This document shows, piece after piece, positions 36,782-46,638 of a stretch of 64,000 nucleotides of DNA. The notes beneath the pieces are model-generated. The model ran no database searches and was not told where the DNA came from. It saw only the letters and a program-made list of their open reading frames with translations. The DNA comes from Labilithrix sp. (GTDB lineage Bacteria; Myxococcota_A; Polyangia; Polyangiales; Polyangiaceae). Made by a program: the position numbers and the translations under genes. Each line of letters opens with the position of its first letter. The stretch's first letter is position 1. The DNA lies in assembly GCA_019637225.1 (NCBI GenBank), contig JAHBWC010000002.1, positions 1 to 64,000 on the forward strand. The letters are read 5' to 3'.

Positions 36782-38269
36782 TTACCTCGATGCCCAGACG
36801 CGACGGCCGTCGCGCGCGTCCCAGACCGCGAGGTGTCCGTCGCTCGCGGCGCCGACGATCCGCCGGCCGTCCGGCGTGAAGTGCACGCCCGCGGGGCCGA
36901 ACCCGGCCGAGCGCGGGAGGTCTGCGAGGACGCGTCCGTCGCTCTCGGCGGCGAGACGGAGGCCGCTCGAGGCGGCGACGAGCACGACCGGCGCGGACGG
37001 GTGGTGAACGAACGGGAGGCTCTCGCCCTCGGAGGCGAGCACCCCGAAGCGCCGGGCGAGCTTGTCGCCCTTGGCCGTGTGCTCGGCCAGCGCGTCGTTG
37101 AACGGCGGGAGCGACTCGCCGAGCCACTCTCTGAGCTTCCTCCCGCTCGCGAAGTCGTACGTGATGAGCTCGGCCTGCGACGGGATCGACGGACACCCGG
37201 GGCTGCACTCGGCGTCGGTCTTCAGCGCGCCGCCCTCGAAGCCGACGATATGCTCGGGCGCGATCGAGCAGGGCCGTCCCTGGGCGCGGAAGCGCGCGTG
37301 GACGCCGCTCGCGACGTCGAGCGTGTGGAGGAACGTCGGCGCGTCGTCCGCGGGCTCGTCGTACGCTTCCGAGTGCTCCGACCAGGCGACGCGCCCGCCG
37401 TCGTCGTCGACCACGACCTGGGTCACGAAGGCCGAGACGATGCGCGCGGTCCGGGCGAGGCCCGAGCGCCGTACTTCGACGACGCCGGGCTCGCCGCGCG
37501 TGCCCGGTCGCCACACGACGAACGTCGAGCCGTCCTTCGAGGTCGTCACGCGCGGGCTCGGCATCGCCGCGCGGTCCTCGCGAAGCGTGCTCGTCTCGAC
37601 GAAGCGGAGCCCGTCGGCGTCGGTCCAGTACGCGCCGCGGCCGGTCCAGCGCACCTCGAGCGGCTCGTAGCGGTCGGCGCGGTAGGGGTAGCTCGCGCGC
37701 GCGCCGTCGGCGACGCGGACGAGGTCGAGGCGCTCGGGCGTCCAGGCCGCGAAGAGCGAGCCGTCCGGGGCGATCGCTACGCCGGATGCCTCGCCTCGCC
37801 ATCCCGTGAGCGGCGCGCCTCGCCGCCGGAGATCTACGAACTCGAGGCCGGCGTCGGTCTTCAACATCATCGCGCCTCCGTCGTCGCTCGCGACGACGCG
37901 CGTCGCGAGCGACGTGGGCGAAAATCGCGCCTCCGTCCACATGTCGAAGTCGTCGCTCTTCTCGGTGACGGGGTGACCGCGCACGGCGAACGCCCGCTCG
38001 GTCTCCGCGTCGAACACGATCGTGTGGTCGAGCGTGTCGAACACGACGAAGCGCGTCCCGACGAAGCCGGCGATCTTCGGCGCGGGCGCTTCGATCGGCG
38101 GAACCTCTTCGCCGCCCGGCGTCGGGGCGGCGGTGACGGCGGAAGCGGCCTCGTCGCCGCGGCGTGTCCCGGTGGGGACATCCCGTGTGTCGCGGAGACC
38201 ATCCTCGGTCGCCCCGCACGACGATATGACGGCCAGAATCGCGAGCGGCGTGAGCTTCGAGGCGTGCAT
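36782..38269 (-). CDS. WD40/propeller-like lipoprotein
   Basis: 495 aa. Signal peptide ends in V-I-S-S-C (Cys18). From about 65 the chain has repeated strand blocks: V-V-F-D...D-x-E, A-I-A-P-D-G-S-L-F-A-A-W, DGLRFVETSTL, VASSGLRLAAESDGRVLADL and VHFTPDGRRIVGAASDGHLAVWDA, the last two with the W-D and G-H of WD40 blades. A propeller used in protein binding is the likely fold. ATG start. Confidence 0.7.
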   Translation of the reverse strand: MHASKLTPLAILAVISSCGATEDGLRDTRDVPTGTRRGDEAASAVTAAPTPGGEEVPPIEAPAPKIAGFVGTRFVVFDTLDHTIVFDAETERAFAVRGHPVTEKSDDFDMWTEARFSPTSLATRVVASDDGGAMMLKTDAGLEFVDLRRRGAPLTGWRGEASGVAIAPDGSLFAAWTPERLDLVRVADGARASYPYRADRYEPLEVRWTGRGAYWTDADGLRFVETSTLREDRAAMPSPRVTTSKDGSTFVVWRPGTRGEPGVVEVRRSGLARTARIVSAFVTQVVVDDDGGRVAWSEHSEAYDEPADDAPTFLHTLDVASGVHARFRAQGRPCSIAPEHIVGFEGGALKTDAECSPGCPSIPSQAELITYDFASGRKLREWLGESLPPFNDALAEHTAKGDKLARRFGVLASEGESLPFVHHPSAPVVLVAASSGLRLAAESDGRVLADLPRSAGFGPAGVHFTPDGRRIVGAASDGHLAVWDARDGRRVWASR

Positions 38270-38290
38270 GGCAGTGGCTCGTGCACCGCC

Positions 38291-38316
38291 CGTGCCGGTC
38301 CCGACGACCGGACACG
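38291..38316 (-). terminator. Hairpin downstream of radC
   Basis: CGTGCCGGTC (38291-38300) pairs with GACCGG and CACG (38306-38316) across a 5-nt loop with one bulged A, 29 nt past the radC stop on the minus strand. Confidence 0.5.
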
Positions 38317-38344
38317 TCGTCGTCTTCGAGCTTCCCGTGCTCCT

Positions 38345-39124
38345 TCATCGCGCGAGCGTCGCGCGCGCCATCGCTGAGCTCGGCGCCGGCGCGGCGAGGT
38401 CGCTTCGCGCTGCCTCGCCGGCGTCCGCTCGCGCGGCCTCCGCCGCCGGCGGGAGCGTCGGCACGCACGCGAAGCCGCCCCGCGCGACGACGACGTGATC
38501 GAGCAGTGGCACGCCGGCGATGTGCGCGGCCGCCGCGACGTCCGCCGTGAGCACGGCGTCTTCTCGGCTCGGCGTCGGATCGCCGCTCGGGTGGTTGTGG
38601 ACGAGCACGAACGCGCTCGCGTCCGCGCGGAGCGCCGCACGGATCGGATCGGCGGCGCGGACCGCGGCGCCGTGCAGGCCTCCTCGCGCCACGCAGCGCG
38701 CCGCGCGGAGGTGGCCGCGCCCGTCGAGCGCGAGCATCCAGAGCTCCTCGTGGGCGAGGGCGCCGATGCGGGGCTGGGCCCACGCGGCGACCGCGACGGC
38801 CGACGTGAGCTTGTCGGGCGGGTGCGCGCGGGCCCGCTCGAGGCGGCGACCGAGCTCGAAGGCCGCCGCGACCGAGCGCGCCCTGTCCATCGCCGCGCGG
38901 CCGGGCCGAGACGCGCGGCGTCGATCGAGCGCGTCGAGGTCTCGGCCCTCGAGGTACGCCGCGATCTCGAACGCGTCGGCGCGCGCGAGCCCCTCGATGC
39001 CGCCGGCGCGGTCGAGCAGCTCGAGCATCGGCTCCCGCGCTCGGATCACCATCGCGAGGAGCTCTCCGACCGATCGTCCCGTGACGTCCGCTTCTTCCAC
39101 GAAGCGCCGCGTCGCAACGGCCAT
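38345..39124 (-). CDS. radC: RadC-family JAB/MPN domain protein
   Basis: 259 aa. The JAMM motif is intact: E in the domain, then H-N-H-P-S-G-D-P-T-P-S-R-E-D (HxH-x10-D), followed by LLDHVVV. The N-terminal part has a UPF0758-type helix-hairpin-helix-like region (LAMVIRAREPMLELLDRAGGIEGLARAD), matching standard RadC length and layout. The family's former role in recombination repair is unproven, so no specific reaction is claimed. No repair genes are adjacent. Confidence 0.9.
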   Translation of the reverse strand: MAVATRRFVEEADVTGRSVGELLAMVIRAREPMLELLDRAGGIEGLARADAFEIAAYLEGRDLDALDRRRASRPGRAAMDRARSVAAAFELGRRLERARAHPPDKLTSAVAVAAWAQPRIGALAHEELWMLALDGRGHLRAARCVARGGLHGAAVRAADPIRAALRADASAFVLVHNHPSGDPTPSREDAVLTADVAAAAHIAGVPLLDHVVVARGGFACVPTLPPAAEAARADAGEAARSDLAAPAPSSAMARATLAR

Positions 39125-39277
39125 GCCTCACGTCGCGCGCGCGATTTCGCGGCGTTGTCGCGCTTCGCCGCTGGCCCAGGCCAGCCGGTGCCGACCCGAG
39201 GGCCACGCGATCGCGCCCGCCTCGGAGCGCACGGCCGCTCGGGCAGCTCGGAGCGAGCGTCGTCTCGACCTCGGGCG

Positions 39278-40159
39278 CTACTTGCAGACGCCGACGGTCG
39301 TGTCCTGGAAGACCGAGCCGGTGATGCAGGTCTGCCCCGAGCCGCAGTCCGCGCCCTCGACGCGACACAGCTTGTAGCAGCGTCGATCTCCGGGGCTGCC
39401 GAGGCAGGTGAGGCCTCGGTCGCAGTGCTCGTCGTTGCACATCGCGCCCGCCTTCGCGTTGCCGGTCGGAACGCAGCCCGTGTCGCCGCCGTCGTTGACG
39501 ACCGCGCACGTCTCCTTGTCGCCGCACTCGTCCTCGCGGAGGAGCTTGCACGTCTTGATCGGCATGCAGACCGGCGCCTTGTGCTGGGCGAGGCTCGGAT
39601 CGACGAGCTTCCGGATATCGCAGAACGTCGGCCCGCCGTTCTGCGACGACTGGCTCGCGCAGGAGCCTGCGCAGCAGTAGCGCCGGCAGACGGCGCCCTT
39701 GTCGCTCTCGACGCAGTCGAAGCCGGGCGCGCACTCCGACCCGCTCGAGCACGAGACGCCGTCGACGCCGCGCGGATCGGCGGCGTCGCACTTCGGGGCG
39801 ACGCCGCCGCCGTTCTTCGCGATCCGGCAGCCGAGCGAGCCGCCGGCGCCCGTGTCGTCGTCGGGTGGCGTGGCGCACGCGAGCGCGCCGTAAGGCGGGG
39901 TAGAGCGGCCGTCGTCGTCGGGCGAGCAGTTGTCCGTCACGACACCGCAGAGCCCAGCGTTGGCGGCCTTGTCCGTCGCGCCTGCGTCGCTCGGGTTGAA
40001 CGTCGTGTTGCCGCCGCCGGCCGGAGCCTCCTGCTCGGAGGCCTCGCCGCTGCGAAACGCGCTCGAGTGCTCCGCGCTGCTGCACGCGGCGAGCAGGACC
40101 CCGCCGACGAGCACGAGCGTCGAAGCGAGGCGAGGCAAGGGAAGGAGGGTGCTACGCAA
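39278..40159 (-). CDS. Large Cys-rich lipoprotein
   Basis: 293 aa. Signal peptide ends in L-L-A-A-C (Cys26). The start appears to be TTG at 40159, since no ATG or GTG gives a usable signal peptide. About 24 Cys in the mature protein in short repeats (CGVV..NC, CSSGSECAPGFDC, CRRYCCAGSC, CDIR, CAVVN, CNDEHCDRGLTC, CYKLC, CGSGQTC) suggest a disulfide-rich extracellular protein. Function unknown. Confidence 0.65.
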   Translation of the reverse strand: MRSTLLPLPRLASTLVLVGGVLLAACSSAEHSSAFRSGEASEQEAPAGGGNTTFNPSDAGATDKAANAGLCGVVTDNCSPDDDGRSTPPYGALACATPPDDDTGAGGSLGCRIAKNGGGVAPKCDAADPRGVDGVSCSSGSECAPGFDCVESDKGAVCRRYCCAGSCASQSSQNGGPTFCDIRKLVDPSLAQHKAPVCMPIKTCKLLREDECGDKETCAVVNDGGDTGCVPTGNAKAGAMCNDEHCDRGLTCLGSPGDRRCYKLCRVEGADCGSGQTCITGSVFQDTTVGVCK

Positions 40160-40384
40160 GAGGTTGCCGAGTCGCCGCGAAAGGCCGCGTGGGCCCCACG
40201 CGGGAGATGAAGGCCGAGTTTGGAAAGCGTACGCCGCCGGAGGCTCTCCCGTAAGGATCCACGCGTCGTGCCGCGCCTTGGCGCGCCAGGGCGACGCCTC
40301 GCCGCGATGGCCGTCGAACCTCGAAGTGGCGAAAATCCTCGTAGTTACGAGCTGAAGGGGAAGGGGGCGCGCCCGAGCCCCGAC

Positions 40385-40406
40385 GGCCGCCGTGGGTGCG
40401 GCGGCC
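40385..40406 (-). terminator. Hairpin downstream of the propeller/FN3-like gene
   Basis: GGCCGCC (40385-40391) and GGCGGCC (40400-40406) pair perfectly with an 8-nt loop, 27 nt past the stop of the minus-strand gene at 40433. The rest of the 273-bp gap 40160-40432 holds no gene. Confidence 0.5.
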
Positions 40407-40432
40407 CTCGGACCATGACGCGAATGTCAGAC

Positions 40433-42511
40433 CTACCGCGCTTCGAGGTCTCGCGAGACCGCGTTGCCCGCGGCGTCGAAGGCGCGCACGACGACGATGT
40501 GCGAGCCCGCCGGGACGACCGCGGACACGTCGCTGTCGACGCTCTCGTCGGTCGTGTCGAAGACGCCGTCGGCGGGCGCGAGCGGTCGCCACTCGGTCTT
40601 GCCGTCGACCGCGATCTCGACGCGAGCGATCGGCGAGGTCCCGTCGATGACGCGCGCGCGGAGGCGGCGCCCCGCGAGCGTGAGCGTCTCGATGCGCGGC
40701 GGCGTGTTGTCCACGAGGACCGTGTCCGACTCGAGCGCGTGCTTGAGGACCTGATCCGGCGGGTTGGCCGGCTCGTCGCTCGCTTCGACGCGCACGCGGT
40801 ACTTGCCCTCGGGGAGCGCGGACGTCTCCCAGTCGAGCTCGGCCTTGGTGTGGACCTCGTCCGCCTTGAGCGCGTCGCGCCACTGGGTCTGACCCTCGCG
40901 CTTGAACGCCACGCGGTAGCGGAGGGGATCGGCGTCGGGGTTGTCGACCTTCCACGTCACCTTCACGACCGAGTCGCGCTTCGGCGGCTCGCCGCCGCTC
41001 GCGGGGACCTCCTTCACGGGCTCCTTCGTCGGGCCCGCCTTCGTCGACGCGCTCACCTCGGTGATGACGGGCCGGACGTTGTCCGTGACGAACGGGATCG
41101 TCACCTCGGAGAGCGTCGCGTTCGGCGCGCGCGAGAAGCGCGCACGCACCTGCACGTAGCGCGCGGTCGCGTTGATGGGCGCAGCCGCGGTGACGGGGTT
41201 GCTCCAGCCGCTCCACGTCGCGTCCGGGACGCCGGTGCCGCCGGTCCGGAACGAGAGCTCGACAGGGCCCGTCGAGCGCCACGACAGCGTCCCGAACCGA
41301 GCGCGCAGCGTGGCGTCGAGGACCTTGCTGGTCCAGACGGCGTCCGGTCCGCCGCGGCCGAGGATGCGGCGGAACACGGGAGGATCGCTCGTCGCGACGA
41401 ACCCCTTGCCGCCGCTCACGTGGAGGGCACCGATCTGGCGCTCGTCGGTGTCCGCCGCGATCGTGACCGTGTGGGCGTCGTCGACCGTGTACACCCGACC
41501 CTCGGCGCCGGTGCCGACGTACGGCGCGCCGTTCTCGTCGAGCGCGAGCGACATGTAGTGGGTGTCGTCGTGCTTCATCATGCGCTCCATGCGACCCTGC
41601 GCATCGAAGCGATGGAGCTGTCCCTTGCCCGGCTTGCCCTTCGGCGCGGAGCTCGGGCCCGCGGGCACGCGCCCCGCCGCGGCCGAGCGCTTCGGCGGCT
41701 CGGGCGGCTCGCCGTACTCGTTCGAGATCACCCAGACGACGTTGCCCTTGCCGACGGCGATCGCCTTGACCTCTTCGCCCGGCATGTCGCCGATGACGGT
41801 CGCGCGCCCCGGCCCGGTGATCTTGTAGAGCTGGCCCTTTCCGCTCGAGCCCGCGTAGAGGTCGCCGTTGTCGGCGAGCGCGAGTGAGACGAGGTGCGGC
41901 TCGGTGCTGCGGAAGTAGACGGAGCTCGAGCCGTTGGGCTCGATGCGGAACACCTTGCCCTCCGGGCCCGTCGCGGCGAAGAGGCCGGTGCCGTTCTTGT
42001 CGAGGACGAGCGCCCAGACGTGACTCGCGTCGGGCAGCGTCGCGAAGACGTCGGCCTTGCCCTGGGCGATCTTGAAGACCTTCCCGTCGGGGATCGTCGC
42101 GGCGTAGACGGTCCCGTTCTTCGCCTGGACGATCGACGTCACGGCGAGCGCGCCGGTGTCGGCGAAGAGCGTGACCGCGTCGCCGGTGGCCTTGTAGACC
42201 TTGCCGCTCGGGCTGGTGCCGATCAGCGTCGAGCCGTCGGCGAGCGGCGCGGCGGCGAAGACCGTGGTCGCGTCGGGGACCGGGGCGCTGCCGAGCGTGA
42301 AGCCCGCGCGGACGGTGCCGTCGGAGCTCACGGAGACGCCCTTGAGGTCGCCGCCGGTCATCTTCTCGAGCGAGTCGAGCACGAACGTACGCGTGCCGAC
42401 GGCGCCCGCGTCCGACGCGAGGAAGAGCGGCGCGAGCGCGAGCCCGGCGGCGAGGGTGGAACGAGCGAAGGAGACGAGGGAGGAAGGGCCGATCCGAAGG
42501 ATCGCGATCAT
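40433..42511 (-). CDS. Secreted propeller protein with a C-terminal beta-sandwich
   Basis: 692 aa. A signal peptide ends at about 38 (S-D-A-G-A-V; signal peptidase I type). Residues about 85-400 are repeated blades of the SMP-30/NHL/Kelch kind (G-K-V-Y-K, G-T-V-Y-A-A-T-I, GEVF/GKVFRI, YVGTGAEGRVYTVD). Residues about 415-690 are strand-rich, with an F5/8-like W-x-x-x-S-x-G and FN3- or Ig-like segments (VRVEASDEPANPPD, VVRAFDAAGNAVS). TAGGAT lies 6 nt before the ATG without a ribosome binding site. Role not known; likely extracellular binding. Confidence 0.65.
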   Translation of the reverse strand: MIAILRIGPSSLVSFARSTLAAGLALAPLFLASDAGAVGTRTFVLDSLEKMTGGDLKGVSVSSDGTVRAGFTLGSAPVPDATTVFAAAPLADGSTLIGTSPSGKVYKATGDAVTLFADTGALAVTSIVQAKNGTVYAATIPDGKVFKIAQGKADVFATLPDASHVWALVLDKNGTGLFAATGPEGKVFRIEPNGSSSVYFRSTEPHLVSLALADNGDLYAGSSGKGQLYKITGPGRATVIGDMPGEEVKAIAVGKGNVVWVISNEYGEPPEPPKRSAAAGRVPAGPSSAPKGKPGKGQLHRFDAQGRMERMMKHDDTHYMSLALDENGAPYVGTGAEGRVYTVDDAHTVTIAADTDERQIGALHVSGGKGFVATSDPPVFRRILGRGGPDAVWTSKVLDATLRARFGTLSWRSTGPVELSFRTGGTGVPDATWSGWSNPVTAAAPINATARYVQVRARFSRAPNATLSEVTIPFVTDNVRPVITEVSASTKAGPTKEPVKEVPASGGEPPKRDSVVKVTWKVDNPDADPLRYRVAFKREGQTQWRDALKADEVHTKAELDWETSALPEGKYRVRVEASDEPANPPDQVLKHALESDTVLVDNTPPRIETLTLAGRRLRARVIDGTSPIARVEIAVDGKTEWRPLAPADGVFDTTDESVDSDVSAVVPAGSHIVVVRAFDAAGNAVSRDLEAR

Positions 42512-42626
42512 GCCGGGATCCTACATCAAGTCGAAGGCGTGGGCCTGTTCGTGGCGGTCTCGCGCGAACGTCGAGGGCACGACCGACCGGCGAGGTCGAA
42601 TACTTGACGGGCGGATGAGGATCGCG

Positions 42627-42642
42627 GCGCCGCGCGCGGCGC
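42627..42642 (-). terminator. Perfect 16-bp palindrome downstream of the S55-domain gene
   Basis: GCGCCGCGCGCGGCGC lies 7 nt past the stop at 42649 on the minus strand. It can fold only as a hairpin with a tiny loop, so it is a weak terminator candidate. Confidence 0.35.
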
Positions 42643-42648
42643 TCGAGC

Positions 42649-44538
42649 TCAGCGGACGATCGGGCGGACCTTCACCCTCGCGCGGTCGGCGCCGTCGACG
42701 TAGCGATCGAGCGCCACGATCGTGCGCGTGTACGAGGGGAAGGCGTCCGGAGCGACGTCGGTGCTCGAGGGGCGGAGCGCGTCGAGCGCGAACGCGGGCA
42801 GGCGATCGGCGACGTGGCCCTTGTAGGCGACGCCCTGTGCGCGCGCGCGGAACTGCAGGACGAGGCTTCGCGGCGTGACGCTCTGGCGCGCGGAGTTCGA
42901 CAGGAGATCGGCGAGGTTCTGCGGCGCCGCGAGGTCCGGGACCACCTGGTAGCCGGGGACGACCTCGAGGTCGACGTCGCGCCCGGCGAGCTCGGCCGGC
43001 ATCTTGATCTCGAGGACCTTCGTCGTCTCGGGACCGGCGTACGGGACGAGGTGCACGCGGACGCGCGCGGACTGGCCCGCGTCGACGACGGGATCGAGCA
43101 CGTCGAGGCCGCGGAGCTTCCAGAGGTCGCGCGTGTAGTCGACGAAGAGCGTCGTCTCGACGCGGTCGATGTGGGTGAGCTCCCACGGGTTGTTCAGCAC
43201 CTCGCCGACGGCGCGCGCGATCTTCGAGTGCGCGAGCTCGCCCGCGTCGGGCATTCCGCCGGTGGCGACACCGAAGTCCTCGAGCTCGATCGTGCCGTGG
43301 TTTCGGACTGTGACCTTCGACTTCAGCTTCCACGTCACGTCGCGCCGCTCGCTGACGGACGCGTCGATGATGGATCCGAGCACCGAGGCGACGAGCCCGG
43401 AGCTCATGAAGCGCTCCTCGGCGATCTCGACGTTCCAGTTCTTCTTCGGGATCCCCTCCGCGCCGCGGATCTCCGTGACGAGCGGGAACACCGGGGCGCT
43501 CTTGCTCTCGTCGACGACGATGGCGCTCTGCCGGTCCTGCACGAGCGCGCCGAGCGAGCGCGCGGACTCGCCGATCTTCGAGGAGTGCTGATCGCTCGCG
43601 AAGATCCAGTGCACGCGCCCGATCGCCGTCGGGAGCGCGGTGACGCCGGCTTCCATCATCGGGTGGCCGAACCCGCAGAGCTTCGTCCCCTCGACGTGCG
43701 TGACGGTGCCGAGGCCCATGAACGACACGTCGCCGCGCGCCATCTGCACGCCGACGCCGCCGCCGTCGACGTAGTGCTTCGGCGCGTTCGGGTCTTCCTT
43801 GCCGCCGCCGGAGCCGGCCTGCACGGGCTCGAGGCCCATCGGCGCGAACAGCTTCCGCACGAGCGCGATCGAGCGATCGCTCATCCCGGCGAGCATGAGC
43901 GGCGTCGCCGTCGGCACGACGGGACGCGCGGGGTCGAGGCCCGCGGACAGGCGCGTGGCGACCTGGTTCGCGTGGGTCTCGACGTCGTAGGTGCCGGGCG
44001 CGCCGTCGAACGCGGTCGTCCCGTTGCCGGGACCGGCGTTGTCCGCGCGCTTCGGCGCCGCGCCCTTCGCCCCGCCGGGGAGCGGCGCGCCGCCTTGGAG
44101 CGGCCAGAATCCGGGCGGGATGGGCCGGCGCATCTCCGACAGCATCGGCGCGATCGGCGTCACGCCCGCCACCGGCTCGACCTGGAACGAGGCCCAGCTG
44201 TACGCGTAGGCGCCGGCGAGGCGGCCGTCGAGGTAGATCGGGCTGCCGCTCATGCCGCGGACGTTCTTCGTCACGTTGAGGCGCGGGTGAGGCGTCTTGA
44301 CGAGAATCAGCTCCTGCGAGGGCCGGAAGTTCCGGAGGACGCCGACGACCTCGACGTCGAAGCGCTCCGGCTCCGTCCCCTTGAAGACGGTGAGGCCGTA
44401 GCCCTTCATGCCGTCCTTGATCTCGTCGACGGAGATCGTGCGCGGCTTCGCGTCGCCGCGGGCGAGGGGGATCGTCAGCCCGAGCCCGGCGAAGAGACCA
44501 ACGGAGACCGCCGCGATCGACAGAAACTCTTTCCGCAC
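42649..44538 (-). CDS. SpoIVB/S55-type peptidase-domain protein
   Basis: 629 aa. A signal peptide or membrane anchor at the N-terminus is followed by an S55-type domain: ISVDEIKDGMKGYGLTVFKG, the nucleophile motif RGMSGSPIYLDG (Ser about 97), LAGAYAYSW, and later GFGHPM. The S55 family is best known from Bacillus SpoIVB, a regulator of sporulation protease signalling, but members with no sporulation partner occur in Myxococcota. The protein is exported, so it would cleave or bind substrates outside the cytoplasm. GTG start at 44538. Confidence 0.75.
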   Translation of the reverse strand: MRKEFLSIAAVSVGLFAGLGLTIPLARGDAKPRTISVDEIKDGMKGYGLTVFKGTEPERFDVEVVGVLRNFRPSQELILVKTPHPRLNVTKNVRGMSGSPIYLDGRLAGAYAYSWASFQVEPVAGVTPIAPMLSEMRRPIPPGFWPLQGGAPLPGGAKGAAPKRADNAGPGNGTTAFDGAPGTYDVETHANQVATRLSAGLDPARPVVPTATPLMLAGMSDRSIALVRKLFAPMGLEPVQAGSGGGKEDPNAPKHYVDGGGVGVQMARGDVSFMGLGTVTHVEGTKLCGFGHPMMEAGVTALPTAIGRVHWIFASDQHSSKIGESARSLGALVQDRQSAIVVDESKSAPVFPLVTEIRGAEGIPKKNWNVEIAEERFMSSGLVASVLGSIIDASVSERRDVTWKLKSKVTVRNHGTIELEDFGVATGGMPDAGELAHSKIARAVGEVLNNPWELTHIDRVETTLFVDYTRDLWKLRGLDVLDPVVDAGQSARVRVHLVPYAGPETTKVLEIKMPAELAGRDVDLEVVPGYQVVPDLAAPQNLADLLSNSARQSVTPRSLVLQFRARAQGVAYKGHVADRLPAFALDALRPSSTDVAPDAFPSYTRTIVALDRYVDGADRARVKVRPIVR

Positions 44539-44607
44539 GGGGACAAGTCTCGCGCGCCGCGTGAGCCACGTAAAGCTTTGGTCGAGCGCGACCGTAAGAC
44601 CCGCGGG

Positions 44608-46587
44608 TCAGAGCTGGCTTACGCGTCGCATCAGCGTCGCGATCAGGTCCGACTGTGGGTTCTTCGCGCGCTCCACGTCGAGGCCCACCTGGAAGGCCGC
44701 GCCGGCGGCCTTCTCGTCGCCGAGGAAGACGTACGTCACGCCGAGGAGCTCCTGGTCGGCCGGCTCGGGCTCGCGCGCGGCCTCGACGAGCGCCTTGATG
44801 CGCGTGAGCGCTGCCTTGTGCGCGGAGGTCACGGCCGCCTTGTCCGCCGGGTGGGTCTTGGCGAGGACCATGAGCTTGAGCGCTTGCCGCTGCTCGTCGG
44901 GGCGGTAGTCGCCGAACGCGTCGCTGGAGAAGAGGTTTTCGTACTCCTGGTACGCCTCCACCGCGCGGCCGTTCTTCGAGAGCATCATGATCTTCTTCAG
45001 CGCCGCGACGAGCGCCTCGTTGCGCGGCTGGCCCTCGGTCTTCGTGACGAGGCTCTTCGTCGACTCCGGGATCGCCTCGAGGAGCGCGTCGGAGGACATC
45101 TCGACCTCCTCGACGACCTCGATCTGCGGCGCGTCGGACACCATTCGCTTCGGCGGCGGAGGCGTCGACGCGGGAGGGTTCTTCGGCGGCGGGACGGCGG
45201 TCGGCGGCTTGATCGTCCGACCGTCGATGCTCGGCGGCGGCGGAGGCGTGCTCTTGGGCGCCCTGGCGGCCGGGGCCTTCGGGGCGGGCGGCGGCGGGGC
45301 CTTCGGGGCGGGCGGGGGCGCGGACTTCGGGACGGGCGGCGGCGGCGCGGACGGCGGCAGCTCCGACCGCACCGGCGGCCGGTCGCTCGGGGGCGCCGAG
45401 GGCTTCGCCTTGTCGACGACGTCGAGGCCGAGCGAGTCGAAGAGGGCGCGCGACTCCGCGGGGAGCACCGCGAGCTTTTCGCGGAGCGTCGCCTTCGCGA
45501 CGAAGATCTCCTCGCGGCGATCGTTCGAGAGGAGGCGCCTGAGGACGAGCTCGTTCGGCGTGAGCGATCGCGCCGAGATCTCCTGGCAGATGGGGGCCAT
45601 CATCGCGACGAGACGCACGACGAAGTCGACGAACGTCGGGAGCGCGCGGAACTCCGTGTTGTCGAACGTCGCCGCGATGTTCGGGCGCCGCTCGAGGCCG
45701 CCGAGGCTCTCGCGGAGCTTCTGCACGAGCTCGACGACGAGCGGGACGTCCTCGACCTGGAGGTCGAACGGACCGACGGACTGATCGTCCGCGGGCCCGA
45801 CGCGCTGCGCCTTGGTGACGGCGCCCCGGTCGGGGTCGACCTCGAAGTCGACGCCGATCCCCGACGTCGGCTCGGTCCGGAGCTCGACGCGCACGGTCGT
45901 GTTGTCGTCGACGAGCTGCGTGACGACGTAGCGCTCGATCCGCAGGGGCCGGACCTTGACCTCCTTGCTGATCCAGCCCGCGAGCTGCGGGGCGCGGATC
46001 TCGAGGTGGGGCAGGAGCCGCTCGACGCGCATCGGCGACGACCACGGGTGCCCGTCCGCGACTCCGACCTCGAGCGTCCACGCGAGCGCGGGCTCGGCCT
46101 TGCCCTCGAGCGTCGCGTCGTAGCGTCCGGAGTCGAGGAGGCCGAGGCGCAGCACGGTCGACGCGTCGGGCGGTTCGTGAGGAGCGAGCAGCTCGCCGAG
46201 CGCCTTCACGCAAGCGTCGCGCCCGGCGGCTTCGTCCGCCTCGATCCGCGCGATCGCCTCGGAGAGGTTGTGGCGGATGCCGTCGATGCTGGCCCGGTGG
46301 GCGTCGACGATGAGGCTCGCGAGGCGGGCTCCGCACTGGGCCGTCGGCGAGTCAGGCTCGCCTTTCTCTCCGTTGTGGACGGCGCGAGACACGGAGGTGA
46401 TGAAGCGCTCGAGGCGTCCGCTCTCGGCGTCGCTCTCGGCGCCGAGCACGCGGATCTGCACGCGGCCTTCTTTCATCCGCGCGTCCGCCTGGAGCACGAA
46501 GACGGCGAAGTCGATCGCGTCGCGAAGGAACTCGAGGAAGTTGGACTTCAGCGTCGACGTCGTGGAGTCGCCGTAGAGGTAGTTCAT
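44608..46587 (-). CDS. Large protein of unknown function with Pro-rich linker and helical ends
   Basis: 659 aa, no signal peptide, no family recognised. The first ~200 residues start MNYLYGDSTTSTLKSNFLEFLRDAIDF and are mostly helical. The middle (about 200-370) is mixed alpha/beta. A Pro/Ala/Lys/Ser-rich linker spans about 400-470. The final ~170 residues are helical with TPR-like sequence. Start: ATG at 46587 with GAAGG upstream, and TACGAT 20 nt before. It is transcribed in the same direction as kinase A and may be a kinase substrate or partner; that is inference from position. Confidence 0.6.
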   Translation of the reverse strand: MNYLYGDSTTSTLKSNFLEFLRDAIDFAVFVLQADARMKEGRVQIRVLGAESDAESGRLERFITSVSRAVHNGEKGEPDSPTAQCGARLASLIVDAHRASIDGIRHNLSEAIARIEADEAAGRDACVKALGELLAPHEPPDASTVLRLGLLDSGRYDATLEGKAEPALAWTLEVGVADGHPWSSPMRVERLLPHLEIRAPQLAGWISKEVKVRPLRIERYVVTQLVDDNTTVRVELRTEPTSGIGVDFEVDPDRGAVTKAQRVGPADDQSVGPFDLQVEDVPLVVELVQKLRESLGGLERRPNIAATFDNTEFRALPTFVDFVVRLVAMMAPICQEISARSLTPNELVLRRLLSNDRREEIFVAKATLREKLAVLPAESRALFDSLGLDVVDKAKPSAPPSDRPPVRSELPPSAPPPPVPKSAPPPAPKAPPPPAPKAPAARAPKSTPPPPPSIDGRTIKPPTAVPPPKNPPASTPPPPKRMVSDAPQIEVVEEVEMSSDALLEAIPESTKSLVTKTEGQPRNEALVAALKKIMMLSKNGRAVEAYQEYENLFSSDAFGDYRPDEQRQALKLMVLAKTHPADKAAVTSAHKAALTRIKALVEAAREPEPADQELLGVTYVFLGDEKAAGAAFQVGLDVERAKNPQSDLIATLMRRVSQL

Positions 46588-46638
46588 GCCGTGAGCCTTC
46601 GGTGAGCATCGTACGCGATGCGGCTGCGAGAGTCCGCG

